Counted from the first letter of the stretch, positions 8,337 through 16,503 are shown. The stretch: DNA of 24,724 nucleotides from Candidatus Cloacimonadota bacterium (GCA_016927675.1 JAFGMF010000035.1:1-24724), one strand, 5' to 3'. Translations and numbers: made by a program. The notes: generated by a model from the letters alone, not told the origin.

Positions 8337-9971
8337 TTACGTTTTTCTTTTCTTTCTGGGCGTACTTTTTCTACTGTCAGAATCAGTTCTTTTCCTGGCA
8401 TGAGTGATCAGTGATTTTTCACCTTTTTCTTTAAAGCGAACAATAATTTCCTCGGCTTGTTCGAAGGGTACTGTTAAAAAAGAGAAATTATCGAGGATCT
8501 GGATTTCACTGATAGCTCTTGATTTTATGGTAATTTTACTTTGCACAAGTTCGACCAGTTTCTGCGGATTAATGCCGTCTTTTCTGCCCAGAGCTACGAA
8601 TAATCTTGTCTTACCCTGCTGATCGACTTGTTTCCCTCTGGTCCCGAGATCTTTGATCTCTCCGTAAGCTTCAGGATTCAAATCATCTTCAAAAGAGTAA
8701 TGTAAAACTGCTGCCAGGATTTCGGTAGGGTTATTATCTTCCAGCAGATTTTTAGCCCAGTTGAAATATCTGGTTTCAGATTTTTTCTGAAGGAGATTAA
8801 CAATATCTTCGTTGATCTTGTTTTTCTTAGCATTGATAATATCCTGGATCTGGGGAACTCTCGATTTTTTGATATCTGTTTTTGCTATCCTCTGGATAAA
8901 CATCAGTCGTTTGTATTCACTCGGTGTGATAAAAGTGATTGCAGTTCCTTCATGACCTGCCCTTCCGGTTCTGCCAATCCGATGGACATATGACTCAGGA
9001 TCCTGAGGAAGAGCATAATTTATTACGTGAGTGAGATTGCTTACATCAATACCTCTGGCTGCCACATCAGTTGCTACCAGGATGTTGGCTCTTCTTTTTT
9101 TGAATTTCTCCAGGGTCCGTTCCCGCTGTGCCTGGGAGATATCACCGTGAATTGCTTCGGCATCATAACCTCTGTCGGTTAAATGATTGACTACTTCATC
9201 AACATCGATCTTGGTCCTGCAGAAGATCAACCCGTAAAATTCGGGTTCAATATCGATAATTCTGCAGAGTGCCTCGAATTTATCGGATGCTTTCACTTCG
9301 AAATATATCTGCTCCGTGAGATCAGTTGTCAGAGTTTCATTTTTAACCTTGATCAGTTCGTAATCATCCATGTATTTTTTAGCAAGACTTTTAATCCTGC
9401 TCGGGATCGTTGCGGAAAAAAGAAGTGTTCTTTTTTGAGGATTAGTATGTTTCATTATCTCTTCGATATCTTCGATAAAACCCATGTTGAGCATTTCATC
9501 TGCTTCATCCAGGATCAAATGCTCTATTTCCTGAAGTTTCAGGGTTTTCCTGTTAAGATGATCGATAATTCTTCCCGGAGAGCCGACTACGATATGGACT
9601 CCTTTTTTCAGCATCCGTAATTGCTGATCGATTGATTGACCGCCATAGATCGGTACAACTATGATCTGTTTGTCACCCTTGAGTGAATTGATCTCCTCTG
9701 AGACCTGGATCGCGAGTTCACGGGTGGGAACCAGGATCAGAGCTTGAACATTTCTGGAGAGTGGATCTACCATGTCAATCAGCGGTAAGCTGAAAGCGGC
9801 TGTTTTACCGGTACCGGTTTGAGCCTGGGCAATAATGTTCTTATCATCCTGAAGCATCACGGGGATCGTTATAACCTGAATAGGTGTTGGTTCCTCAAAT
9901 CCTTTCTTTTCTATGGCAGCCAGAGCATTTGCCGACAGACCCAGTTCATTGAAAGCTAATGTTTTTTCCAT
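8337..9971 (-). CDS. DEAD-box ATP-dependent RNA helicase (DeaD/CshA type)
   Basis: RNA duplex unwinding enzyme, likely acting in ribosome assembly or mRNA decay. The 544 residues carry the full motif set: Q motif GFEEPTPIQ (24-32), I AQTGTGKT (50-57), Ia PTRELA (82-87), Ib GSPGR (130-134, usually TPGR), II DEAD (155-158), III SAT (186-188), V ATDVAARGID (300-309) and VI HRIGRTGRAG (330-339). The C-terminal part holds a linker (about 365-450) and a DbpA/DeaD-like RNA-binding fold (about 455-520), then a basic tail rich in Lys and Arg ending KKRKT. That arrangement fits DeaD/CsdA and DbpA proteins better than RhlE. The start at 9971 follows AAGGAAA. It stands alone downstream of a tRNA cluster. 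A 256-base gap leaves room for a long leader, but I see no clear promoter in it. Confidence 0.93.
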   Translation of the reverse strand: MEKTLAFNELGLSANALAAIEKKGFEEPTPIQVITIPVMLQDDKNIIAQAQTGTGKTAAFSLPLIDMVDPLSRNVQALILVPTRELAIQVSEEINSLKGDKQIIVVPIYGGQSIDQQLRMLKKGVHIVVGSPGRIIDHLNRKTLKLQEIEHLILDEADEMLNMGFIEDIEEIMKHTNPQKRTLLFSATIPSRIKSLAKKYMDDYELIKVKNETLTTDLTEQIYFEVKASDKFEALCRIIDIEPEFYGLIFCRTKIDVDEVVNHLTDRGYDAEAIHGDISQAQRERTLEKFKKRRANILVATDVAARGIDVSNLTHVINYALPQDPESYVHRIGRTGRAGHEGTAITFITPSEYKRLMFIQRIAKTDIKKSRVPQIQDIINAKKNKINEDIVNLLQKKSETRYFNWAKNLLEDNNPTEILAAVLHYSFEDDLNPEAYGEIKDLGTRGKQVDQQGKTRLFVALGRKDGINPQKLVELVQSKITIKSRAISEIQILDNFSFLTVPFEQAEEIIVRFKEKGEKSLITHARKRTDSDSRKSTPRKKRKT

Positions 9972-10227
9972 GTCTAATTTCCTTAATTTTTTCGAAAAAC
10001 CGATGTTTCGTTATAACCTAACTCGCTATTCAGCAACCGTTTCTGCAATATCCACCGTGTTTTAAAACAACCTTTATAATGTCTTGAAAAACAGCAAGAT
10101 AAATTTATTTTAGATATAATGATAATTGAATAATTCGTTTTTGATTGCTATGCCTAAGCGAGATAAGATGACCTGTCGAGTGTGAAGAAAAGTTGATTGT
10201 TCGGAATGATTGTTCAGCTGGGAAAAT
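9972..10227. other. Gap between the helicase gene and the tRNA cluster
   Basis: I see no convincing gene here. The minus strand is AT-rich and contains TATAAA-like sequence around 10070-10080 that could belong to the helicase promoter, without a good -35 partner. A 9-base direct repeat TGATTGTTC occurs at 10194-10202 and 10207-10215, just downstream of the last tRNA. No intrinsic terminator for the tRNA transcript is obvious. Confidence 0.4.
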
Positions 10228-10301
10228 TGGTTGGGATGGGAGGAGTCGAACCCCCACATACAGATCCAGAGTCTGCTGTCCTACCATTAGACGACATCCC
10301 A
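10228..10301 (-). tRNA. tRNA-Gln (anticodon CTG)
   Basis: Cloverleaf read on the minus strand: perfect 7-bp acceptor TGGGATG/CATCCCA, D arm GTC...GAC, anticodon stem GCAGA/TCTGT around loop CTCTGGA (anticodon CTG), T arm with TTCGACT loop, discriminator A (10231) and encoded CCA (10228-10230). It decodes CAG. It is the last gene of the four-tRNA cluster, about 100 bases after tRNA-Gln(TTG). Confidence 0.96.
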
Positions 10302-10323
10302 ACTTATTCACAGAGAAATTAAC

Positions 10324-10358
10324 CTGTTTCTGATGAAAATTTAATTTTCAGTAAACAG
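10324..10358 (-). repeat. Palindromic hairpin between the two tRNA-Gln genes
   Basis: TGAAAATT (10334-10341) and AATTTTCA (10343-10350) are perfect inverted repeats around one base. An outer pair, CTGTTT (10324-10329) with AAACAG (10353-10358), extends the structure across a small internal loop. On RNA this would form an AT-rich hairpin in the spacer, possibly relevant to tRNA processing; as DNA it could be an operator-like palindrome. Confidence 0.5.
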
Positions 10359-10363
10359 ATCAT

Positions 10364-10392
10364 GAGAAACAGCTCCCCTTATCAAGGAGCTG
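10364..10392 (-). terminator. Weak terminator-like hairpin after tRNA-Gln(TTG)
   Basis: A 7-bp GC-rich stem (CAGCTCC with GGAGCTG at 10370-10376 and 10386-10392) lies 11 bases past the CCA end of tRNA-Gln(TTG). On the minus strand it is followed by TTTCTC, a poor T-run. It may be a partial terminator or a processing hairpin that sets the level of the downstream tRNA-Gln(CTG). Confidence 0.4.
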
Positions 10393-10403
10393 CATCTCAA
10401 AAA

Positions 10404-10478
10404 TGGTTGGGCCGGGAGGATTCGAACCCCCGAATGCAGGGACCAAAACCCTGTGTCTTACCACTTGACGACGGCCCA
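10404..10478 (-). tRNA. tRNA-Gln (anticodon TTG)
   Basis: Minus-strand cloverleaf with acceptor TGGGCCG/CGGCCCA, D arm GTC...GAC, anticodon stem CAGGG/CCCTG around loop TTTTGGT (anticodon TTG), T arm GGGGG-TTCGAAT-CCTCC, discriminator A (10407) and encoded CCA (10404-10406). It decodes CAA and, by wobble, CAG. It is 13 bases downstream of tRNA-Ser(GCT). Confidence 0.96.
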
Positions 10479-10489
10479 TACACGATATA

Positions 10490-10584
<95 letters not shown>

Positions 10585-10598
10585 GTTCTTAAAGATCA

Positions 10599-10684
10599 TG
10601 GCGGAGGATGAGGGACTCGAACCCCCAAGGGCAAAGCCCGGCGGTTTTCAAGACCGCTGTCTTACCAGTTAGAACTAATCCTCC
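10599..10684 (-). tRNA. tRNA-Ser (anticodon TGA)
   Basis: Class II tRNA on the minus strand: acceptor GGAGGAT/ATCCTCC, anticodon stem GCGGT/ACCGC around CTTGAAA (anticodon TGA, UCN codons), variable arm GGGC-TTT-GCCC, T loop TTCGAGT, discriminator G and encoded CCA (10599-10601). The D arm (GTT...GGTAAGAC) has a weak G-C, U-A, U-G stem and resembles that of the adjacent tRNA-Gln genes more than the GCC/GGC-type D stem usual for serine. It is the first gene of the cluster. Confidence 0.94.
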
Positions 10685-10697
10685 ATAAAGGGAAAAA

Positions 10698-10727
10698 CAA
10701 ATAATTTCTCTGAGTTTTTAGTGTCAA
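10698..10727 (-). promoter_or_regulatory. Promoter of the Ser-Ser-Gln-Gln tRNA cluster
   Basis: On the minus strand a perfect TTGACA (10722-10727) is separated by 17 bases from TTATTTG (10698-10704). Transcription would start a few bases before the first tRNA (5' end at 10684). This is the clearest example of the TTGACA/TTTG-type promoter in the window. Confidence 0.5.
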
Positions 10728-10806
10728 ATGATTTTTTATCTCTCGAGGCACAGCTGGGATCTAAACTGAGAATAATACGAAAGAACATGATCGGATCGGT
10801 AGATTT

Positions 10807-11697
10807 TTACTGATAGCCGAATTCCTTGAGAGCGTTTTTTTTCTTACGCCAGTTTGGTTTGATCTTGATCCAGAGATGCAGGCGTATTTTTTTTCCGATA
10901 ACACGATAGATCTCTTTTTCTGAGGCGAGTCTGATCTTCTTGATCATTTCTCCATTTGTGCCGATCAGGATAGGTTTCTGGGATTTCCTTTCCAGCCAGA
11001 TATTGGCGGAGATTACGATCTTATTTGGTTCTTCTTTGAAATCTTCCACCACCACTGTGGATGAATAAGGTATTTCTTCTCGAAAATTATGAAAGATCTG
11101 CTCTCTGATTATCTCCTGAGCAAAAAAACGCATCGGCAGATCGGATATCTCATCTTCTGCATAATATGGAGGATTAAACGGCATATAGCCGGAGATCAAT
11201 TGGATCAGATCTGCAAGATTTCCAGTATTGATCAGAGAGATGGGAATAACACGCTCGAAACCGAACCCACCCAGTTCTGTTTCCCTGGAGCTTACAGTCT
11301 GGGCATCAGTTTTATCTATTTTATTGAGCAGGGCAATCTTTGGTGAAGGATGTCGTGTAATCAGTTTCAGGATTTCAAGATCATAATCGGTAGGATAATT
11401 CTGAACATCCGTGATAAAAATAATTAGGTCTGTATCTTTAAGAGAAGACATGATATAGCCGACCATTTTATCCTGAAGTTCATAACGTGGTTTTAAAAAA
11501 CCCGGAGTATCAAGAAAGATCAGCTGACAATTATCGCCGTTATATATTCCCTTGATCTGATGCCTGGTGGTTTGAGGTTTGGCGGAGATAATGGATAATT
11601 TTTCCTGAAGAATTAAATTAAGAAAAGTTGATTTGCCGACATTTGGACGTCCGATAATGGTGATGAAACCACTGCGGAAATTTTTATCATCTTTCAT
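10807..11697 (-). CDS. era: GTPase Era
   Basis: Ribosome-associated GTPase that binds the 3' end of 16S rRNA during small-subunit assembly. The 296-residue length is typical. The G domain shows GRPNVGKS (16-23), DTPGF (63-67) and NKID (125-128); PQTTRH (41-46) is the switch-I region. The C-terminal KH domain (about 205-285) carries ILIGTNGEMIKKI with the expected GxxG loop. Its ATG overlaps the holA stop by four bases (ATGA), so translation is probably coupled to it. It is the last gene of the deacetylase - kinase-like protein - holA - era operon and is followed by the tRNA-Ser/Gln cluster. The fit to Era is unambiguous. Confidence 0.97.
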   Translation of the reverse strand: MKDDKNFRSGFITIIGRPNVGKSTFLNLILQEKLSIISAKPQTTRHQIKGIYNGDNCQLIFLDTPGFLKPRYELQDKMVGYIMSSLKDTDLIIFITDVQNYPTDYDLEILKLITRHPSPKIALLNKIDKTDAQTVSSRETELGGFGFERVIPISLINTGNLADLIQLISGYMPFNPPYYAEDEISDLPMRFFAQEIIREQIFHNFREEIPYSSTVVVEDFKEEPNKIVISANIWLERKSQKPILIGTNGEMIKKIRLASEKEIYRVIGKKIRLHLWIKIKPNWRKKKNALKEFGYQ

Positions 11698-12719
11698 GAG
11701 TTTCCTTTACACAGGTTATAGATCAGTTTTTCCAGAATGATATATCCTTTTATGTCGGTTGATTTTAACTCAGTATCAGCCTGAAGGAGATGAGAAAAAA
11801 TGCCGGGGATATCTTTTCTTCGAAAATTAACTGAAAAATTAAGATAATCCTGACGAAAAGATGGATAAACCTCCGTCAGATGTTCTCTTTTAATCTGATC
11901 TGGGGAGACACCTTTTTCTTTGAGAACCGATACTCGCCAAAGCAGGTTGAAGAAACGTGTGAGCATGGTAATTATATAGACACCCGGTTCATCGTTGGCG
12001 ATCAGGTTCTCCAGAACAAGAATTGATCTGGGCAGATCTTTTACTCCCAGGGAATTCTGCAGTTCAAAAATGGAATTGGTCTTACTTTTACCTACTGCTG
12101 CCAGAACATCATCAACGGAAATATGTTTAGCCAGACGGGTAAAGATAATTAACTTTTCGAGTTCATTTGCTGCGATCAGATAATCAGTTTCAACCGTATT
12201 GGCAAAAATCTCAACAGCCTCTCGATCCATATCTATCTGCAGTTTACGCAGCTCAAAATTAAGCCACCGGGCGATATCAGAAGAACCGTAAGGCTCTTTG
12301 CATTCAACGCAGACTGCTTCGCTCATGAGTGTTTTGATCAGTTTCTGGCGACCGTCCATTTTATCGGAAACAACGATAAAAGTTGAAGATTTTTCCGGTG
12401 ATTCCAGATATCTCTGCAATTTATTTCTATCAAGAGGTTTCATCATTTCCAGATTACGCAGAATGATCAATCTTCGAGAAGCGATCATGGGCGGCATTTC
12501 AAGTTGTTCCAGTATTTCTGAAGAAGAACAAGTATCTCCGTATAGGATGATAAAGTCAAAAACATCCATCTCCGGTGTTTTTAACATTTCTATCAGGGAA
12601 CTTTGAGCAGTATCCTTAAGATACTGATCTCCGCCGAAAATATAGAATAAAGGCTGGGATTTGAGTGAATTCAGCTGAGATAGAAATTCATGATGACGAT
12701 ATACTTTTTTAGCGCTCAT
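11694..12719 (-). CDS. holA: DNA polymerase III subunit delta
   Basis: Delta subunit of the clamp-loader complex, which opens the beta sliding clamp. The 341 residues follow the HolA layout. An N-terminal segment holds YIFGGDQYLKDTA (about 27-39), matching the family's FLxGxxxxL pattern. The clamp-interacting region has the LxxPxMxxxRRLIIL motif (about 74-90). The lid region contains the helix-rich NELEKLIIF stretch, and an alpha-helical C-terminal collar follows. No Walker motif is expected or seen. The start overlaps the stop of the upstream 826-residue gene by four bases, and its own stop overlaps the era start the same way. That indicates co-translation of the three genes. Confidence 0.9.
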   Translation of the reverse strand: MSAKKVYRHHEFLSQLNSLKSQPLFYIFGGDQYLKDTAQSSLIEMLKTPEMDVFDFIILYGDTCSSSEILEQLEMPPMIASRRLIILRNLEMMKPLDRNKLQRYLESPEKSSTFIVVSDKMDGRQKLIKTLMSEAVCVECKEPYGSSDIARWLNFELRKLQIDMDREAVEIFANTVETDYLIAANELEKLIIFTRLAKHISVDDVLAAVGKSKTNSIFELQNSLGVKDLPRSILVLENLIANDEPGVYIITMLTRFFNLLWRVSVLKEKGVSPDQIKREHLTEVYPSFRQDYLNFSVNFRRKDIPGIFSHLLQADTELKSTDIKGYIILEKLIYNLCKGNS

Positions 12720-15196
12720 TCTCTTGATCTCTTCGGTTCGCCTGCCGTTAACTCGGTGATCAGAACCCCAATGGTCGCACTCAAAGAAAAGATAAATATC
12801 CTCCAGACAAGTTGTCCGGCAAAAGGTTCTTGATTGCCCAGCATTTGATTACCTCCTGCTGAGATAATTGCCAGGATGAAACCGCTCAAACTGCCGTAGA
12901 CAACTCTTTTCCAGAAAATCATTCCTTTTGCGGCGCGGGTTACAGCAGAGCCCATCAGCATCGGCAGGAAAAAAATCAACCACCAGAGTTGTCGTAAACT
13001 GGGCAGGTAATCCAGATAGCTTAGAAAATAATAATCTGTAAAAAACAGTGTGGCTGCAGCCAGAATAATCAATAGAGGAATATGCCAGTATCGAGGTTGC
13101 ATTTCTGCTCTGACTGCACTTCTTTCCACGAACTGGCGTCTAAGGGTAAGAGGCCAGTTATAGAAAAGATTATAGATCCAGTGCTCGAGTAAGGCTCCTT
13201 TCTCTCCGAAAACAGGAATGATATGAACCGCTTCAGTAGCCCAGTGACCAGCCATGAACCGGGCAAGAGCTGCATAACGGTATGTCATCTGAATCGGAAA
13301 AGCCAGATAACCGATGTATTTAAAAAAAGCCAGGAATACGGCTATGTTGTAATTTTTGAAATCCCGCTCCCTGATTACAAGGAAAAGCACATAAAGACCT
13401 CGTGCCAGAGAGCCCGGTGAAATCGGGATCACCTGAAATAGTGCAATAATGCCAAATCCTGTACCCCAGGCTTGAGCACGGGGTAATTCCGGATGAGATG
13501 TGATATAGATAATAGCTATCAGAACAGACACTATTTGTGTTAATGGGATCGTACAAACATGAACTGCCAGACTTTTCAGGTATTTCTGAATAAAAGGTTC
13601 CTTGATCTGAGCGGATATGGTCTGTGAATCTTCATCTGTGAGGATGTTTTTCTGTTTTCCTTCTTCCAGCATTTCATTGAGCCATTCTTCTCGCAAATTC
13701 GCATCGAAATAAAGTTTAACAGGCCGGATAAACAGAAAATAAAGCCGTTCCCTGAAATATCTCCGATCTGAGAAAAAACGATGAAGACCTTCAGGAAGCA
13801 GAGATAACAAAGAATGCCAGCAGTATGAGGTAAAGGAATGCAGAATAATGTCTACTTTTTCCGAATTGATCCTTTCGGCACGATGCCATTTGATCAGTCT
13901 TTCACAGATATGTGCCTTGATGGCTCTGATGAAATATCTCCGGTTTGAAAAGATCAATCTGTAATGTGACAACCATGTCTTATTGCCACAGAGTTTCAGG
14001 AAAAATCTGCCAAGTAATGGAATAAAATTTAGAAAATAAAATAACCTGCCTGCAAACATCTTCCGGTTGAGATATTCGGCAAAATCCTGATCAATAATAT
14101 TTCTGATCTGCCATGACTGGATTGCAGCGCGCAAAATAGTCTCATGAAGCTTTCGACTGAATAACAGCCTGAGATGATTATGGGTGATATCCGGTACAGA
14201 ATTACGGTAGAGCTTCTCTTTTTCTGATAATTCAGCAATCAGAGGCAGTAGATCGGTAAAAGCTTCTTTTCTGGTGTGAAGATAAAGTGTGAGTTTTTTA
14301 AGATTACCTCGATCAAACTGAACTAGACTACCTCGTTTTAAACCCTGCCAGATCAGTTTTATATCTCCGGGACTCATCGGCAAAAAGGGCAATAATACCA
14401 GACCTGCTCTGAAATCGACGGCAACCAGTCCCCGGGAGGGATCTGATTCGAAGGACTTTCGTTTCAGACAATTAGGTTGACTCTTGCAGGTTGTCCATTC
14501 GTATTGCCTTGCTAACTCAGGTGCTCCGATCTTGTGGAGCATTCTGACAAAATCATGCATGAAAGTGTATTTGGCTCTGTATTCAGGTGAACCCAGATCA
14601 GGATCGTTCACGATTTTTCCACGATGCCATTTTTTCAGAAGATTGAGATGATCATCTGCTTCAAGTCTCCATGTTCGGCCATCGATCCATTCCAGTATTT
14701 CTCCGCAACTTCCCAGTCTGGTATCAAGCAGAGTTCCGTGGATATCTGCAACCAGGTCTTCGCTGCCAAGTTCGATCGCAGCAGCTCTGCGGATGATTTT
14801 CTGCCAGAGAGCACCGGCTCTGGCTGCAGCGGGATTTACCTGCAGTTGAAAGAAACTTCCAAATCCGATAAAATAGAGGAGATTCCTGAATATACGGGCA
14901 AATCGGCCGGGAGGGATTAGTATCTTCATCGCATAAAGTGCTTCAGGATTTAATCCTGATACTCTGGCTGAACAGCTTTTTAACCTTACTTGATAAACCT
15001 GTCCGGCAAATCCTCCGCCAATGAATTTTTCTATCAGTAGAGTTATCTTTACAGTGCCGGCGGTTGTGAAAGTTTGCAGCTCATAGGTTAACTCAATCCC
15101 AGGTTCGTAGCGGTCGTAACGGAAAGGTCTCAGAATTTTCATGGATTTGAAGCGATCCATGAGTGAAAAGATTTTTGCAATACTATAAGTTGCCAT
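12716..15196 (-). CDS. Unrecognised membrane protein with degenerate kinase-like N-terminus
   Basis: I do not recognise this 826-residue protein by name. The first 300 residues resemble a protein kinase fold: a Gly-rich loop FIGGGFAGQVYQV (58-70), a beta-3-like YAMKIL with Lys91, a hinge-like EILEWIDGRTW (166-176), a helix-E-like MLHKIGA, then CKSQPNCL (237-244) and VAVDFRAG (258-265). Aligned to HRDxxxxN and DFG, Asn242 and Asp261 are kept, but the catalytic Asp position is Cys237 and the His is Thr235. The middle part (about 300-530) is helical and basic. The C-terminal part has about seven hydrophobic segments (roughly 545-567, 578-608, 616-635, 706-726, 737-753, 767-786, 798-816). The ATG at 15196 has only a weak Shine-Dalgarno, 13 bases after the deacetylase gene. 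It may be a pseudokinase or an atypical kinase; its function is unknown. Confidence 0.72.
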   Translation of the reverse strand: MATYSIAKIFSLMDRFKSMKILRPFRYDRYEPGIELTYELQTFTTAGTVKITLLIEKFIGGGFAGQVYQVRLKSCSARVSGLNPEALYAMKILIPPGRFARIFRNLLYFIGFGSFFQLQVNPAAARAGALWQKIIRRAAAIELGSEDLVADIHGTLLDTRLGSCGEILEWIDGRTWRLEADDHLNLLKKWHRGKIVNDPDLGSPEYRAKYTFMHDFVRMLHKIGAPELARQYEWTTCKSQPNCLKRKSFESDPSRGLVAVDFRAGLVLLPFLPMSPGDIKLIWQGLKRGSLVQFDRGNLKKLTLYLHTRKEAFTDLLPLIAELSEKEKLYRNSVPDITHNHLRLLFSRKLHETILRAAIQSWQIRNIIDQDFAEYLNRKMFAGRLFYFLNFIPLLGRFFLKLCGNKTWLSHYRLIFSNRRYFIRAIKAHICERLIKWHRAERINSEKVDIILHSFTSYCWHSLLSLLPEGLHRFFSDRRYFRERLYFLFIRPVKLYFDANLREEWLNEMLEEGKQKNILTDEDSQTISAQIKEPFIQKYLKSLAVHVCTIPLTQIVSVLIAIIYITSHPELPRAQAWGTGFGIIALFQVIPISPGSLARGLYVLFLVIRERDFKNYNIAVFLAFFKYIGYLAFPIQMTYRYAALARFMAGHWATEAVHIIPVFGEKGALLEHWIYNLFYNWPLTLRRQFVERSAVRAEMQPRYWHIPLLIILAAATLFFTDYYFLSYLDYLPSLRQLWWLIFFLPMLMGSAVTRAAKGMIFWKRVVYGSLSGFILAIISAGGNQMLGNQEPFAGQLVWRIFIFSLSATIGVLITELTAGEPKRSRE

Positions 15197-15209
15197 TAAT
15201 TTAAGCTCT

Positions 15210-16409
15210 TTAGAGGATAGCGGGGAGATCGGACTGGAATAGCTGGGAAGCCGGGATCAGTTCCAGATCAAGTTCGTCGATTAAAGCGAGGAATCTTTTC
15301 AGGTAATCAAGATGTACCTGACCGGCACAATGAGAGATTACCAGGATATAATCACGACTTTTACTCACAGTTTTGAGATAGTCGATCTTTTCTGAAAAGG
15401 TTTTATCCGAAATAGATGGGGTATCCAGGAAGAAAGTATTTTCATAAGAGGGAACCATCAATTCTTTAGCCATTTTATATGCAATTGAAGCTTGATTGGT
15501 GCGACTGTCTATAAAGAAGAGATTGCTTTTCTTCAGTGTTTCCAGAACAGCCTGCATCACGGCAGCATCAGTTGTAGCCAGGGAACCCATATGATTGTTT
15601 GCACCCACGCAAAGCGGAAGCTGTTTGATATATCCCTGAACTTTTTTCTTTATCTCCCGCGGTGAATCATGAACATAGATTGCGTTTTCACCGGGATTAG
15701 CCTTCGGATAATTCAATGGTTCCATAGGCATGTGGATAATCGTCTCATGTCCTTTTTCAGCCGCTTTTTCCATTACTTCGCGGGAATGCGGACAATGAGG
15801 TAAAATGGCAAAAGTGATCTCCTCGGGTAGATTCAGAAAATCATCAAGCAGCTTACCATTAAAATAGCCAAAATCGTCAATGACAAAAGCGATTTTGGTC
15901 AGCTTTTTACTGGTGCTGGCATACTGGGAATAATAAAGGTTAACTATGTATTTCTGATTCTGGCCAATGTCGAAAAATTCCAGAACCTGTCGGTTGTTGT
16001 TATTTTTTTCTACACCTTTCAGAATTCTGCCGCCGGCAAGTTCAATCTGACCGGTAATGATCGCATTGGCAAAATTCAGGTCCATGGTCTGGCTGTTTAT
16101 ACCTGCAGAAAAATAGATAGCATCATCTTTCTTTTCCTGGCGATATTTGGATTCAGGAATTCCCAGCAGTTTAAAGCTGTGAATTAGGGCAGATTCCAGG
16201 GTTATCGTATTTGCTTTATATTTTCCGGATAATCGATTTTCAGCAGATCGTTTTTGGAAGGAATTGGCCACTCGGCTGTCAACCAGCAGATAAAGGATGA
16301 TAAGTACCAGAATGACAAACCCAAAAGCATACAATGTTTTCTTTTTGTTTGCCGGATATTTTTTTTTCCTGAGTTTTCTTTTCCCTGATCTTCTATATTT
16401 CTTCGCCAT
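15210..16409 (-). CDS. Membrane-anchored divergent polysaccharide deacetylase (YibQ-like)
   Basis: A 399-residue protein of the divergent polysaccharide deacetylase family (DUF610, as in E. coli YibQ). A very basic N-terminus precedes one membrane segment (about 26-43), so the rest should be periplasmic. After a linker and a variable region (about 50-165), the catalytic NodB-like fold shows IAFVIDDFGY (173-182), IIHMPMEPLNY (224-234), GANNHMGSLATT (269-280), FFIDSRTN (298-305), FFLDTP (326-331) and VISHCAG (357-363). The Asp pair and His residues match the expected metal-binding set. Substrate is unproven; a peptidoglycan or envelope glycan is likely. It is the first gene of a four-gene operon. 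The ATG follows GAGGAG at three bases, with a promoter just upstream. Confidence 0.88.
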   Translation of the reverse strand: MAKKYRRSGKRKLRKKKYPANKKKTLYAFGFVILVLIILYLLVDSRVANSFQKRSAENRLSGKYKANTITLESALIHSFKLLGIPESKYRQEKKDDAIYFSAGINSQTMDLNFANAIITGQIELAGGRILKGVEKNNNNRQVLEFFDIGQNQKYIVNLYYSQYASTSKKLTKIAFVIDDFGYFNGKLLDDFLNLPEEITFAILPHCPHSREVMEKAAEKGHETIIHMPMEPLNYPKANPGENAIYVHDSPREIKKKVQGYIKQLPLCVGANNHMGSLATTDAAVMQAVLETLKKSNLFFIDSRTNQASIAYKMAKELMVPSYENTFFLDTPSISDKTFSEKIDYLKTVSKSRDYILVISHCAGQVHLDYLKRFLALIDELDLELIPASQLFQSDLPAIL

Positions 16410-16427
16410 TACTCCTCACGGACTGAG

Positions 16428-16457
16428 ATTACACTCAGAGAGAGGTTCTAAAGTCAA
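16428..16457 (-). promoter_or_regulatory. Promoter of the deacetylase-holA-era operon
   Basis: On the minus strand TTGACT (16452-16457) and TGTAAT (16428-16433) are separated by 18 bases. TGTAAT differs from the TATAAT consensus at one position. It lies just past the tRNA-Val terminator and about 20 bases before the deacetylase ATG, so the operon should have its own start with a very short leader. Confidence 0.45.
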
Positions 16458-16469
16458 GCAATTTGTTAG

Positions 16470-16499
16470 AAAAAAACCGATCCCCTCAGGAATCGGTTT
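16470..16499 (-). terminator. Intrinsic terminator after tRNA-Val
   Basis: A perfect 8-bp inverted repeat, AAACCGAT (16474-16481) with ATCGGTTT (16492-16499), and a 10-base loop are followed on the minus strand by a run of about seven U that begins within the stem end. It starts only four bases beyond the tRNA-Val CCA end and separates the tRNA unit from the deacetylase operon. Confidence 0.85.
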
Positions 16500-16503
16500 A
16501 ATA

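Noticed and set aside
10194..10215. Direct repeat TGATTGTTC twice, 13 bases apart
   Set aside because: Only two short copies in AT-rich sequence with no palindrome or gene start nearby; chance is likely. No CRISPR or iteron pattern.
10105..10311. Minus-strand frame of 68 codons overlapping tRNA-Gln(CTG)
   Set aside because: It runs through a perfect cloverleaf and shows no protein motif or ribosome-binding site.
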